From assembly GCA_934446485.1 (NCBI GenBank), contig CAKSEM010000038.1:1-10201 (forward strand): 10,201 nt of DNA. Reading direction: 5' to 3'. Shown in pieces: positions 1 through 6,895 of this stretch. A program made the position numbers and the translations under genes. Positions within the stretch are counted from its first letter, which is position 1. Every line of letters begins with the position of its first letter. A model generated the notes under the pieces. The model searched no databases. It saw only the letters and a list, made by a program, of their open reading frames with translations, and had not been told where the DNA came from. Source of the stretch: an uncultured Eubacteriales bacterium (lineage in GTDB: Bacteria > Bacillota > Clostridia > Oscillospirales > CAG-272).

Positions 1-4
1 ATAT

Positions 5-77
<73 letters not shown>

Positions 78-80
78 TAG

Positions 81-111
81 AAAAACCGAAAGCTTTTGCT
101 TTCGGTTTTTT
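81..111 (+). terminator. intrinsic terminator of the tRNA-fMet unit
   Basis: An 8-bp perfect stem, CCGAAAGC (86-93) and GCTTTCGG (98-105), has a TTTT loop and is followed by six T (106-111). The A-run at 81-85 can extend the stem against the T-run, so it may also act on the opposite strand. It begins three bases after the tRNA 3' end. Confidence 0.92.
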
Positions 112-298
112 CATTGTAAGAAGCGGCAGTCTCGGTTACCGCAGCCGCAGGAGCAATGCAAAGTGTTATAGGAAGCTGCGGCGAGGAAGACGGTACTGCT
201 TTGCCGTACGGAACGGCGTGAAAAGGCAAGATTGACTGCCGCACAAAATCGGTAAGGCTGTGCTTCGAACAAATCGGACCGTGCGGCGCGATATACCG
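112..298. other. non-coding interval with a three-way-junction inverted-repeat element (123-242)
   Basis: No convincing gene is present. Perfect 9-bp inverted repeats GCGGCAGTC (123-131) and GACTGCCGC (234-242) enclose two further hairpins: GCCGCAG (144-150) with CTGCGGC (176-182), which has an alternative register at 139-145 with 175-181, and ACGGTA (190-195) with TGCCGT (202-207). The whole could fold as a three-way junction. It lies after the tRNA terminator and before the predicted lysO promoter, so neither transcript obviously contains it. It could be a small RNA, a miniature repeat element or chance structure. No known RNA family was recognised. Confidence 0.4.
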
Positions 299-327
299 CT
301 GAAATTACTGCGGTTCTGTGTTATAAT
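299..327 (+). promoter_or_regulatory. predicted sigma-A promoter of the lysO-like gene
   Basis: A -10 box TATAAT (322-327) matches consensus exactly. A -35 box CTGAAA (299-304) matches TTGACA at four of six positions, with a 17-bp spacer. The start codon is about 40 bp downstream, which leaves a short leader of roughly 33 nt. Confidence 0.6.
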
Positions 328-367
328 ATCATTATTAATTAACGATCCGTGGCGGGAGGTGTATGCG

Positions 368-1366
368 ATGAAAATCCTGCTCCTTTACTGGGGTATTATG
401 CTCTCGGCATATTTTTCGGCATCAAAGCTGAGGCGGCGTCTCGGCGGCATTAAATTTATACCTCACATAACGATGGGTATTGTATATGTTATAATTCTGC
501 TCATGGGACTTCGGATGGGCGCGAACCGTGAGGTTATCGGCAGCATAGGCAGCATAGGGATCAGTGCCGTTTTCATTACGGTGGCCTGTGTGACGGGAAG
601 CATGGTATCGGTCTTTGCACTCCGACGGCTTTTCGGTATGGACAGATACGGCAATATCGTTAAAGATACGAGCAAGGTGCACGGTACGGAGTATCGCGGA
701 GAGTCACGCGCACGGGACTGCACCCGCCACGATATCCGGCGGCTCATGAGCTCGCTTGTGATCTTCGCCCTGTTCGCCGGTGGAATAGTTGTCGGAATCG
801 TCTTTATACAAAAGCAGCCCTATGCTGCGGGCTTTGATTCGTTTGCCGGCGCCGCGATGAAGGTGTTGCTTTATGTCATGGTCGGGTTTGTCGGGTTCGA
901 TCTCGGGCTGTCGGGCGAGGTCGTGAAGTCTTTGAGGACAATTGGCTTCAGGGCGTTTCTCTTCCCAATCGCCGCCATAGTCGGAACGCTCATATGCGGG
1001 ACCGCTGCCGGGTGCATTGCAGGCTTTTCCGTTAGGGAGAGCATGGCGATCTGCGCCGGATTCGGGTGGTACACATATGCTCCCGCGGTCATAGCGAGTG
1101 CCGGTGCCCGCTATGCCGTCGCAAGCGCGGTCTCATTTTTATATAATATGCTTCGCGAGACTGCTTCCGGAGTGCTGATTCCCGTCTTTGCGCAGAGGTT
1201 CGGATATCTGGAGGTGACGGCGATGCCCGGGATAGCTGCAATGGACAGCTGTATGCCGATCATTGAGAACTCCTGCCGCAGCGACACCGTTGTTTATGCG
1301 TTCCTTACGGGATTTATGATGAATATTGTAACATCGGTCGGCGTCCCGCTTATCATCGGGGCTTGA
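368..1366 (+). CDS. lysO: LysO-family (DUF340) lysine/amino-acid exporter
   Basis: A predicted 332-residue multi-pass membrane protein of the LysO (YbjE, DUF340) family, whose characterised members export L-lysine and toxic lysine analogues across the cytoplasmic membrane. Two family repeats can be seen. The first, about residues 35-85, has the LMGLRMGANREV and IGSIGISAV...GSM pattern. The second, about 160-330, has the LGLSGEVVKSLRTIG, AGFGWY, MLRE and MDSCMPII motifs. A hydrophilic linker (about 86-127) separates them. The length is close to the usual 300 residues. The start was chosen because GGGAGGT (354-360) lies 7 nt upstream; a longer in-frame reading from 260 would cross the promoter. 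No lysine riboswitch was recognised. Lysine as substrate is inferred from the family only. A broken deaminase gene follows 41 bp downstream. Confidence 0.85.
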   Translation: MKILLLYWGIMLSAYFSASKLRRRLGGIKFIPHITMGIVYVIILLMGLRMGANREVIGSIGSIGISAVFITVACVTGSMVSVFALRRLFGMDRYGNIVKDTSKVHGTEYRGESRARDCTRHDIRRLMSSLVIFALFAGGIVVGIVFIQKQPYAAGFDSFAGAAMKVLLYVMVGFVGFDLGLSGEVVKSLRTIGFRAFLFPIAAIVGTLICGTAAGCIAGFSVRESMAICAGFGWYTYAPAVIASAGARYAVASAVSFLYNMLRETASGVLIPVFAQRFGYLEVTAMPGIAAMDSCMPIIENSCRSDTVVYAFLTGFMMNIVTSVGVPLIIGA

Positions 1367-1407
1367 TAATCGTCGGAGGCGGGCATATCTGGCAGATTCG
1401 GTGTGAT

Positions 1408-1773
1408 ATGTACGGCGCGGCTGCTTGCGGTGCCTTCGCGGGAGAGGATTTTCGAAATAACGGCGGCGGTCGAGCAGCGCCGCGACAGGATCGGCCTCGG
1501 GAAAGATGCGCGTCGGCATTTGCGCGGACGGCGCGTGCACACTCGGAAGCTCTGCGCGGAGCGAAGCGCTGTGTTTAAGGCAAAAACTGACAGTGAGAAT
1601 CAAAAGGAGCGGCGCGGTAAATCGGAGCTGAAAGGGCTGTGCCGTGCGGCGCATGTCGGGAGCTTATGATGCAGCTCATGCCCGAAAATTACGGCAATAT
1701 CGAAATAATGTTAGACTATGAGACCGGACGCACGGTGCCGCTGAGAAATCTGACTCCCGAGTGGTGGATATGA
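1408..1773 (+). pseudogene. frameshifted cytidine deaminase-like gene (CDA / blasticidin-S deaminase group)
   Basis: The remains of a zinc-dependent cytidine deaminase-fold gene are spread over all three forward frames. One frame gives MYGAA and NNGGG near 1408-1473. A second gives RVGICADGACTLG near 1509-1547. A third gives LCAERSAVFKAKTDSENQ near 1550-1603, which contains the catalytic C-A-E zinc site. The first frame returns at 1621-1773 with VPCGACRELM, the second zinc motif PCxxC, and runs on to an ending LTPEWWI before TGA at 1771. Joined, the pieces come to about 120 codons, the normal family length, in the normal order. At least three frame changes are needed; one is clear near 1548-1552, where two extra bases fit. 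Family members hydrolytically deaminate cytidine or related nucleosides. No single frame holds both zinc motifs, so it should be inactive unless the shifts are sequence errors. The 5' limit is approximate. Confidence 0.8.
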
Positions 1774-1950
1774 GATTCGGAGACAATTTGCTCCGAACCT
1801 CACCGAGACGGAGCGCGGGAGAGCCTTGTGAAAAGACACCCGCCGGTAGTACCGAAGAGCTTCTATGCGTCCGTATCGGAACACTGTGCATATTATGCGA
1901 GATATGAAGTATATAAAACGTATATAAAAATGAGGAGGGATTTATTCGGT

Positions 1951-2895
1951 ATGATCAGATTCGGGATCATAGGTGCGGGCGGCATCGCGCACAAATTTGC
2001 GGATGCCGTATCTGAGGTCGGCGGCGCGGTTCTGTCGGCGGTCGCAAGCAAGAGTAAGCTGCGTGCCGAGGAGTTTGCCAAAGAACACGGTATACCCAAT
2101 CGTTACGGAAGCTATGAAGAGCTGCTTCGGCGCGACGACATAGACGCAGTCTATATTGCCACGACGATGAACTATCACTTTGACAACATTCTCGAATGTC
2201 TCAGGCACGACAAGCACGTGCTCTGCGAAAAGTGCATGGTGATGAGTGCCCGCGACGCCGAGACGGTTATCGCCGAGACGCGGCGGCGGAAGCGGTTTCT
2301 CATGGAGTGTATGTGGGTGAGATTTCTGCCGAAGGTGCGGCGGGCAAAGCAGTGGATCGACGAGGGCAGGATAGGACGTCTCAAGCTGGCGCAGGGTACG
2401 CTCGGTTTTAACGCACCGTTTGATCCGGATTCAAGGCTGTTCAGTCCAGCACTCGGCGGCGGTGCGCTTTTTGACCTCGGGGTGTATCTGATCGAGGTGC
2501 TCGGATACTTTGCTGATCGCGGGCTTACCGGAGTGAGCTCTTCCGTCATTCGCGCTGCGACGGGAGTGGATGAAACGGTGAATCTGAACCTTGCGTACGG
2601 AGATTATCTTGTGAATGCGCAGTGCTCGATAGCTGCCAAGCTGCCGGAGAACGGGTATGTATACGGTGAGGACGGGTACATTGAGTTTGAGTGTCTCCAC
2701 CTCGGCAGCAAGGCGAGGCTTTACGGGCGTGACCGTGAGCTGGTCGAAGAGTTTGATCAGGGGGACGGAAACGGATTTGTATATCAGATAGAGGAGGCTG
2801 TGAGGTGCATTGAGGCGGGACGGATAGAGAGCGCGACGGCGCCGCTCGGCATGACGCTCGAATGTGCACGGATATTTGATGCCTGCCTCGGATGA
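1951..2895 (+). CDS. Gfo/Idh/MocA-family NAD(P)-dependent oxidoreductase
   Basis: A predicted 314-residue soluble oxidoreductase. Residues 1-118 form a Rossmann domain with the nucleotide-binding motif GIIGAGGIA (5-13), the segment NYHFDNILECLRHDKHVLCEK (74-94, spanning the family's conserved Lys), and a DAVYIATT strand. The C-terminal MocA-type domain starts near MECMWVRFLP (118-127), a hallmark of the dihydrodiol-dehydrogenase/sugar-dehydrogenase branch, and contains GGGALFDLGVY (169-179). The usual EKP motif reads EKC here (Cys95). The family oxidises or reduces sugars, inositols or diols; the substrate cannot be named. The start ATG follows AGGAGG (1933-1938) at a rather long 12-nt distance. 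The in-frame ATG at 1930 lies before that site, so it is less likely. The gene appears to stand alone, ending before an imperfect terminator. Confidence 0.88.
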   Translation: MIRFGIIGAGGIAHKFADAVSEVGGAVLSAVASKSKLRAEEFAKEHGIPNRYGSYEELLRRDDIDAVYIATTMNYHFDNILECLRHDKHVLCEKCMVMSARDAETVIAETRRRKRFLMECMWVRFLPKVRRAKQWIDEGRIGRLKLAQGTLGFNAPFDPDSRLFSPALGGGALFDLGVYLIEVLGYFADRGLTGVSSSVIRAATGVDETVNLNLAYGDYLVNAQCSIAAKLPENGYVYGEDGYIEFECLHLGSKARLYGRDRELVEEFDQGDGNGFVYQIEEAVRCIEAGRIESATAPLGMTLECARIFDACLG

Positions 2896-2986
2896 GCGGG
2901 CGGATGCTATAAGGATCCGGCACTCGTTTGCATATATGTTCTTGCCGAAGAATCTCTGCCTTGCCGACGGCAATATTCAAGACAGA

Positions 2987-3023
2987 AGCCGCAGAGTGCA
3001 ACCGGTCGTTGCGCCCTGCGGCT
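2987..3023. terminator. imperfect, possibly bidirectional terminator between convergent genes
   Basis: An outer stem AGCCGCAG (2987-2994) with CTGCGGCT (3016-3023) encloses an inner stem GCAAC (2998-3002) with GTTGC (3008-3012). The flanks are T-rich but broken on each strand (CTTGGTTTG on plus, TTCTGTCTTG on minus). It sits between the convergent oxidoreductase and membrane-protein genes. The rest of 2896-3125 has no gene. A GCCGCC followed by five T at 3102-3112 could form a second, weaker plus-strand stop with GGCGGC at 3042-3047. Confidence 0.45.
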
Positions 3024-3125
3024 CTTGGTTTGTATTGAAGCGGCGGCTATGCCGCACAGCACTGGTGTGCACGCCTGTGTCGGGCTTCGGGGCTTCCGCC
3101 TGCCGCCTTTTTCATGATCCGCGGG

Positions 3126-3695
3126 TCACTTGTCTCCCTCGGACGGCTCATGGGGAGATTCCTGATTGCTGACGTGTTCGCGAAGCGCGGAGAAGTCAGA
3201 ATCGAACCTTACCTCGTCGGGTGCCTCGTCGCCTGTGAGCTTTGACAGCTTGTTGTTTATCTGGATGATGTTCTTGACTGCCAGCACCGCCAGCATGATG
3301 AGCTCATATACGATGCGGACGAAGATCGGTCCGAGAAGCATCGTAAGTATGCCCGATATGAACGTCAGGATGTATGAGCCCGAACCGAAATTGAACAGTG
3401 ACAGAAATCCGCTGAAGAGTACGAGTGCGGAAGTGAATATGTAGAGAGCCTTGAGTATCGATTCGATGATTAGACCGCGGAAATCGCAGACCCTCACGAG
3501 AAAGCGCACGAACTTGTTTCTGCTGCATCTGCCGCTCTTCGAGAGCACCAGAGTGAACGCGAGCACCGTTGCGATAAGCGCAAGCACGACCGCAAGGATT
3601 CCCGATATCGCAAGGAATTTCACTCCCGCCAAGCTGCTGCCGAATCCCGATCCGTAAAGGGAATCATCAAGTATGCCTATGCTGTTGAATCTCAT
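3126..3695 (-). CDS. DUF4282-like small membrane protein, function unknown
   Basis: A predicted 189-residue integral membrane protein. Hydrophobic segments lie at about residues 27-51, 78-101 and 107-145, the last long enough for two spans. The N-terminus is short and Gly/Ser-rich, and the C-terminal tail (about 150-189) is acidic and hydrophilic. The order of segments from residue 74 on, with ALYIFTSALVLFSGFLSLF, then a short loop, then LLGPIFVRIVYELIML, resembles the DUF4282 family, which has no assigned function; this match is from memory of the pattern. GAGGAG (3705-3710 on plus coordinates) lies 9 nt before the ATG. A perfect consensus promoter lies just upstream. It is transcribed divergently from groESL, with about 500 bp between the two coding starts. 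No role in heat shock can be claimed from position alone. Confidence 0.75.
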   Translation of the reverse strand: MRFNSIGILDDSLYGSGFGSSLAGVKFLAISGILAVVLALIATVLAFTLVLSKSGRCSRNKFVRFLVRVCDFRGLIIESILKALYIFTSALVLFSGFLSLFNFGSGSYILTFISGILTMLLGPIFVRIVYELIMLAVLAVKNIIQINNKLSKLTGDEAPDEVRFDSDFSALREHVSNQESPHEPSEGDK

Positions 3696-3725
3696 GTTAT
3701 TTTACTCCTCTCTTGTATTAATTTA

Positions 3726-3754
3726 ATTATACACAGATAATTGTTAGCTGTCAA
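3726..3754 (-). promoter_or_regulatory. perfect-consensus sigma-A promoter of the DUF4282-like gene
   Basis: Read on the minus strand, TTGACA (3754-3749) and TATAAT (3731-3726) both match consensus exactly and are separated by exactly 17 bp. The start codon is about 30 bp downstream and has a good ribosome binding site. No obvious operator overlaps it, so strong constitutive expression is predicted. Confidence 0.9.
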
Positions 3755-3833
3755 GTAACATATGAGCGCGGCGCAGAAATTCGCGCCATCTGCCTTCCGA
3801 ACGTGCCATACAGTATCCGTGTAGAGCGAGGTT

Positions 3834-3860
3834 TTAGCACTCGTCGCCCGCGAGAGCGCA
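3834..3860. promoter_or_regulatory. degenerate second CIRCE-like element
   Basis: TTAGCACTC (3834-3842) equals the CIRCE left arm at all nine positions. After exactly 9 bp, GAGAGCGCA (3852-3860) matches the right arm GAGTGCTAA at six of nine. It is 282 bp upstream of the canonical element and about 80 bp upstream of the divergent promoter. It could be a weak HrcA site, a relic of a duplicated operator, or chance. Confidence 0.35.
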
Positions 3861-3896
3861 AATTCGGTCTATCCGACATCTGTCGCTCCGCTTATC

Positions 3897-3914
3897 TGCC
3901 GCAGCGCTGCGGCA
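3897..3914. repeat. perfect 18-bp palindrome
   Basis: TGCCGCAGCGCTGCGGCA reads the same on both strands. As RNA it gives a 7-bp stem with a GCGC tetraloop. No T-run follows in either direction, so it is not a simple terminator. It could be a protein-binding site or a structural relic. Confidence 0.5.
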
Positions 3915-4072
3915 CTTCCGCCCGTCTGAGCTCCGCGCGCGGATGCCCGCATGTCTCGTGCGCGTGCGTCGGCTGTGCACCTCCTCAAAAGCTCGCTCGT
4001 GCGGCTTTTTCGCGCAAATATTACAGGGACGGAACAAATTGTTAATTAACTGTAAACCTTGCCTTTGGGTGC

Positions 4073-4101
4073 TTGATTTTTGTGCGGAGCGGGGATAAAA
4101 T
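4073..4101 (+). promoter_or_regulatory. sigma-A promoter of groES-groEL
   Basis: TTGATT (4073-4078) and TAAAAT (4096-4101) are separated by 17 bp, each with few departures from consensus. The CIRCE operator begins 14 bp after the -10 box, the normal arrangement for HrcA-repressed vegetative promoters. Confidence 0.82.
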
Positions 4102-4115
4102 ATAGAACGTAAAGA

Positions 4116-4142
4116 TTAGCACTCAGATATTTTGAGTGCTAA
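4116..4142. promoter_or_regulatory. CIRCE operator (HrcA binding site)
   Basis: A perfect inverted repeat, TTAGCACTC (4116-4124) and GAGTGCTAA (4134-4142), has the canonical 9-bp spacer. HrcA dimers bind CIRCE and repress groESL; repression is lifted when unfolded protein occupies GroEL. It lies in the transcribed leader, between the promoter and the groES ribosome binding site. The hrcA gene is not in the window. Confidence 0.98.
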
Positions 4143-4204
4143 CCGATTGGTAAATTCACAGCGCGCATAACTTCATGCGTGCAGTTTTTCAGGAGGTAGT
4201 TAAA

Positions 4205-4489
4205 ATGACACTCAGACCGCTTTCAGACAGAGTAGTGGTAAAAGCCGTTGAGGCTGAGGAGACGACCAAGACGGGCATCGTCCTTCCCGGTACGGCAAAG
4301 GAGAAGCCGCAGATCATGGAGGTCGTGGCAGTAGGTCCCGGCGGGCTCGTTGACGGCAAGGAAGTTGAGATGACCGTCAAGGTGGGTCAGCGCGTTATCA
4401 CAAGCAAGTATTCCGGCACGGACGTTAAGTGCGACGGTACGGAGTACAGCATAGTCAGACAGGGCGACATCCTCGCGATCGTTGACTGA
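4205..4489 (+). CDS. groES: GroES co-chaperonin (Hsp10)
   Basis: A predicted 94-residue protein, normal GroES length. It forms the heptameric lid that caps the GroEL cavity in the cytoplasm during ATP-driven folding. The N-terminal LRPLSDRVVVK strand, the mobile loop (about 16-34) with the GroEL-contacting hydrophobic motif GIVL (24-27), VGPG (43-46), and the C-terminal EYSIVRQGDILAIV are all typical. The ATG follows AGGAGGT (4191-4197) by 7 nt; a longer in-frame reading from 4175 would overlap that site and is rejected. It is the first gene of a two-gene operon, with groEL 39 bp downstream, controlled by the CIRCE operator in the leader. Nothing appears missing or altered. Confidence 0.98.
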   Translation: MTLRPLSDRVVVKAVEAEETTKTGIVLPGTAKEKPQIMEVVAVGPGGLVDGKEVEMTVKVGQRVITSKYSGTDVKCDGTEYSIVRQGDILAIVD

Positions 4490-4528
4490 GTCGGATTTCA
4501 TATATTAAGTTAAGGAGAGTATTTTATC

Positions 4529-6163
4529 ATGGCTAAGGATATTAAGTACGGAACCGACGCAAGAGAGGCTCTCATTGCCGGCGTCGATAAGCTTGCAAAT
4601 ACGGTAAAGATCACGCTCGGACCTAAGGGCCGCAACGTGATCCTCGATAAGAAGTACGGCAGCCCGCTCATCACGAATGACGGTGTTACCATTGCAAAGG
4701 AGATCGAGCTTGAGGATGCGTCCGAGAACATGGGTGCTCAGCTTCTCAAGGAGGTCGCAACGAAGACGAACGACGCTGCCGGCGACGGTACTACGACTGC
4801 TACGCTCCTCGCACAGGCTTTCATTCACGAGGGTATGAAGAACGTCACTGCCGGTGCTAACCCGATCGTTATCCGCAAGGGTATCCAGAAGGCGGTTGAC
4901 GCTGCTGTTGAGGGGCTCCGCGACATCGCAAAGCCGGTGAACGGCACTGAGGATATAGCTCGCGTCGGCACGGTTTCCGCAGGCGACGAGATCATCGGTA
5001 CGCTGATCGCGGACGCTATGGAGAAGGTTACCTCCGACGGCGTCATCACCGTTGAGGAGTCTAAGTCGGCTGAAACCTACAGCGAGATCGTTGAAGGTAT
5101 GCAGTTCGATCGCGGATATCTCTCACCCTACATGGCAACCGACACCGACAAGATGGAGGCAGTCCTCGAAGATGCTTACATCCTCATTACCGATAAGAAG
5201 ATCTCAAACGTTCAGGAGATCCTCCCGCTGCTTGAGCAGATCGTTCAGAGCGGTAAGAAACTCCTTATCATCGCTGAGGACGTTGAGGGCGAGGCTCTTA
5301 CGACTCTCGTTCTGAACAAGTTGCGCGGCACATTCGTCTGCGTTGCAGTTAAGGCTCCGGGCTTCGGTGACAGAAGAAAAGAGATGCTCCGCGATATCGC
5401 TATCCTCACGGGCGGCGAGGTTATCTGCGATGAGCTCGGACTTGAGCTGAAGGAGACGACCATCCAGCAGCTCGGTCGCGCAAGACAGGTCAAGGTTACG
5501 AAGGACAACACGATCATCGTGGACGGTGCCGGAGACAGCGATGCCATCAAGGGCCGCGTTGCGCAGATCCGTTCGGCTATCGAGACGACCACTTCAGATT
5601 TCGACCGTGAGAAGCTCCAGGAGAGACTCGCTAAGCTCGCAGGCGGCGTAGCTGTTATTAAGGTCGGTGCTGCTACCGAGACCGAGATGAAGGAGAAGAA
5701 GCTCCGCATCGAGGATGCTCTCAACGCTACGAGAGCGGCAGTGGAAGAGGGTATCGTCGCAGGCGGCGGTACTGCATATCTGAACCTCATTGACCGTGTT
5801 GCCAAGGTTGCCGAGAAGGTGACGGGCGACGAGCTCACCGGTGTGAACATCGTTCTCCGTGCGCTTGAGGCTCCGGTTCGCCAGATCGCAGAGAACGCAG
5901 GATTTGAGGGATCGGTCATCGTTGACAAGATCACCTCGAGCGGCAAGGTCGGCTACGGCTTTGACGCATACAACGAGAAGTACGTTGATATGATGGAGGC
6001 AGGCATCGTTGACCCGGCAAAGGTTACGAGAAGCGCACTCCAGAACGCTGCAAGCGTTGCGTCGACCGTCCTTACGACTGAGGCGCTCGTTGCTAACCAG
6101 CCTGAGAAGGAAGCACCGGCTGCTCCCGCAGGCATGGGCGGCGGCATGGGCGGTATGTATTGA
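4529..6163 (+). CDS. groEL: GroEL chaperonin (Hsp60)
   Basis: A predicted 544-residue group I chaperonin subunit. Fourteen copies form the double-ring folding machine in the cytoplasm. Visible signatures include TLGPKGRNV (29-37), the nucleotide-binding AGDGTTTAT with Asp86 (84-92), the hydrolysis Asp396 in EDALNATR, and the family signature AAVEEGIVAGGG (403-414). The protein ends in the Gly-Met tail GGGMGGMY that protrudes into the ring cavity. The length is usual. AAGGAG (4512-4517) lies 11 nt before the ATG. It is co-transcribed with groES and closed by a strong terminator 22 bp after the stop codon. Codon use is visibly more biased than in its neighbours, as expected for a highly expressed gene. 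No defect was seen. Confidence 0.99.
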   Translation: MAKDIKYGTDAREALIAGVDKLANTVKITLGPKGRNVILDKKYGSPLITNDGVTIAKEIELEDASENMGAQLLKEVATKTNDAAGDGTTTATLLAQAFIHEGMKNVTAGANPIVIRKGIQKAVDAAVEGLRDIAKPVNGTEDIARVGTVSAGDEIIGTLIADAMEKVTSDGVITVEESKSAETYSEIVEGMQFDRGYLSPYMATDTDKMEAVLEDAYILITDKKISNVQEILPLLEQIVQSGKKLLIIAEDVEGEALTTLVLNKLRGTFVCVAVKAPGFGDRRKEMLRDIAILTGGEVICDELGLELKETTIQQLGRARQVKVTKDNTIIVDGAGDSDAIKGRVAQIRSAIETTTSDFDREKLQERLAKLAGGVAVIKVGAATETEMKEKKLRIEDALNATRAAVEEGIVAGGGTAYLNLIDRVAKVAEKVTGDELTGVNIVLRALEAPVRQIAENAGFEGSVIVDKITSSGKVGYGFDAYNEKYVDMMEAGIVDPAKVTRSALQNAASVASTVLTTEALVANQPEKEAPAAPAGMGGGMGGMY

Positions 6164-6185
6164 TCGTCCGCAATATGCAGATTCG

Positions 6186-6217
6186 GCCGGAGCCACTTAT
6201 GTGGCTCCGGCTTTTTT
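6186..6217 (+). terminator. strong intrinsic terminator of groESL
   Basis: A perfect 11-bp GC-rich stem, GCCGGAGCCAC (6186-6196) with GTGGCTCCGGC (6201-6211), has a TTAT loop and is followed by six T (6212-6217). It begins 22 bp after the groEL stop codon. Confidence 0.97.
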
Positions 6218-6895
6218 GTATACTGAAATCATCTGCCGTGCGGGCAATTTCAAGGATGTGTTGTGACGGCAGTTTTATCGGAACGCCGGTTTCGCCGGGT
6301 TTCTGTGCGAATCGAACTGCCGCCGAGGGCAACCGCGGATTCTGTTTTTTGCGCGAGACCGTTACAAAGCATTCGCTTCTCTCGCTTACCGCGGCATCAC
6401 CTTGCACACGAGGGTCACAGGCGCTTCCGCCGCATTTGCGGTTGTGGAGAAAATTTGCAGGGGGAAAGATTCGGTGAGATTTCAGACTTGCCGATGACGT
6501 GTCTCTGTAGAGCCCACGCAGGCTGTCGGTTTACTTTGCGGCTATGTCTTTCGGAAGGGTCGGTACAGACCTGATGCGTTTCGTGGGCGGCTTTCCACCT
6601 GAAGAATCGAGCAAAGCGGGATGAGAGTGGCACGCTGAATGTGCGCTTGATAGGAAGGCGTGCGGGTGGAAGTGGCGCATGATGCAAATGAAAGAGAATT
6701 CAGTACACCTCCGGGAGATAAACGTAAAAAGCGCTCGTAGGCTTGATTGCGCCCGTGACTTAACCGAACGCCATGACCATTGTGCGCGAGAGACGCACTT
6801 GTTCAAAAACGAAAAGGTGCACTGCCGTGATCTTTCTTTTGCGGATAAACGTCGATATGCAGGATGTTTTGCAACGCAATTCGTTTTCGAATATA
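6218..6895. other. gene-less interval between groEL and parB, no recognised content
   Basis: About 680 bp lie between two terminators. No protein family, tRNA, tmRNA, RNase P or SRP RNA was recognised on either strand. The longest frames (6531-6938 minus, 6415-6687 minus, 6679-6912 plus) give products that look like non-coding translation. The best small candidate is the plus frame at 6679-6912 (77 residues). It has a weak GGAAG at 6668-6672, 6 nt before ATG, and its stop codon falls in the loop of the following plus-strand terminator. I would not call it a gene without homologues. Decayed genes or an unrecognised RNA remain possible. Confidence 0.5.

Larger units (their letters stand above)
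3755..4072. other. gene-less spacer between divergent transcription units
   Basis: About 320 bp separate the minus-strand promoter from the groES promoter. Open frames exist on both strands (for example 3803-4045 plus and 3834-4037 minus), but their Arg/Cys/Ser-rich products match nothing recognised. The minus frame does have a GAGGAGGTG in its middle (near 3980), but I do not call it a gene. Two structures stand out and are listed separately: a degenerate CIRCE-like element (3834-3860) and a perfect 18-bp palindrome (3897-3914). An AT-rich GTTAATTAAC palindrome lies at 4041-4050. Confidence 0.5.

Noticed and set aside
112..367. Possible lysine riboswitch before the lysO-like gene
   Set aside because: The conserved L-box core was not seen, and the predicted promoter leaves a leader of only about 33 nt, too short for that riboswitch.
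1220..1233. CCCGGG-centred sequence resembling a Noc binding site
   Set aside because: It matches only about 9 of 14 consensus positions and lies inside the lysO-like coding region.
1776..1797. 7-bp hairpin after the deaminase pseudogene
   Set aside because: The stem is short with an 8-nt loop and no T-run follows, so it is not a supported terminator.
3834..4037. Minus-strand 67-codon frame with an internal GAGGAGGTG
   Set aside because: The product is Arg/Ser/Cys-rich and has no recognisable motif; the frame also covers the palindrome and the CIRCE-like element.
5245..5946. Long open frame antisense to groEL
   Set aside because: It is a shadow of the biased codon use of groEL; the protein is Ser/Thr/Ala-rich with no family features.
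6300..6330. GTTCGATTC on the minus strand, resembling a tRNA T-loop
   Set aside because: The flanking bases do not form a T-stem and no acceptor or anticodon arm is present.
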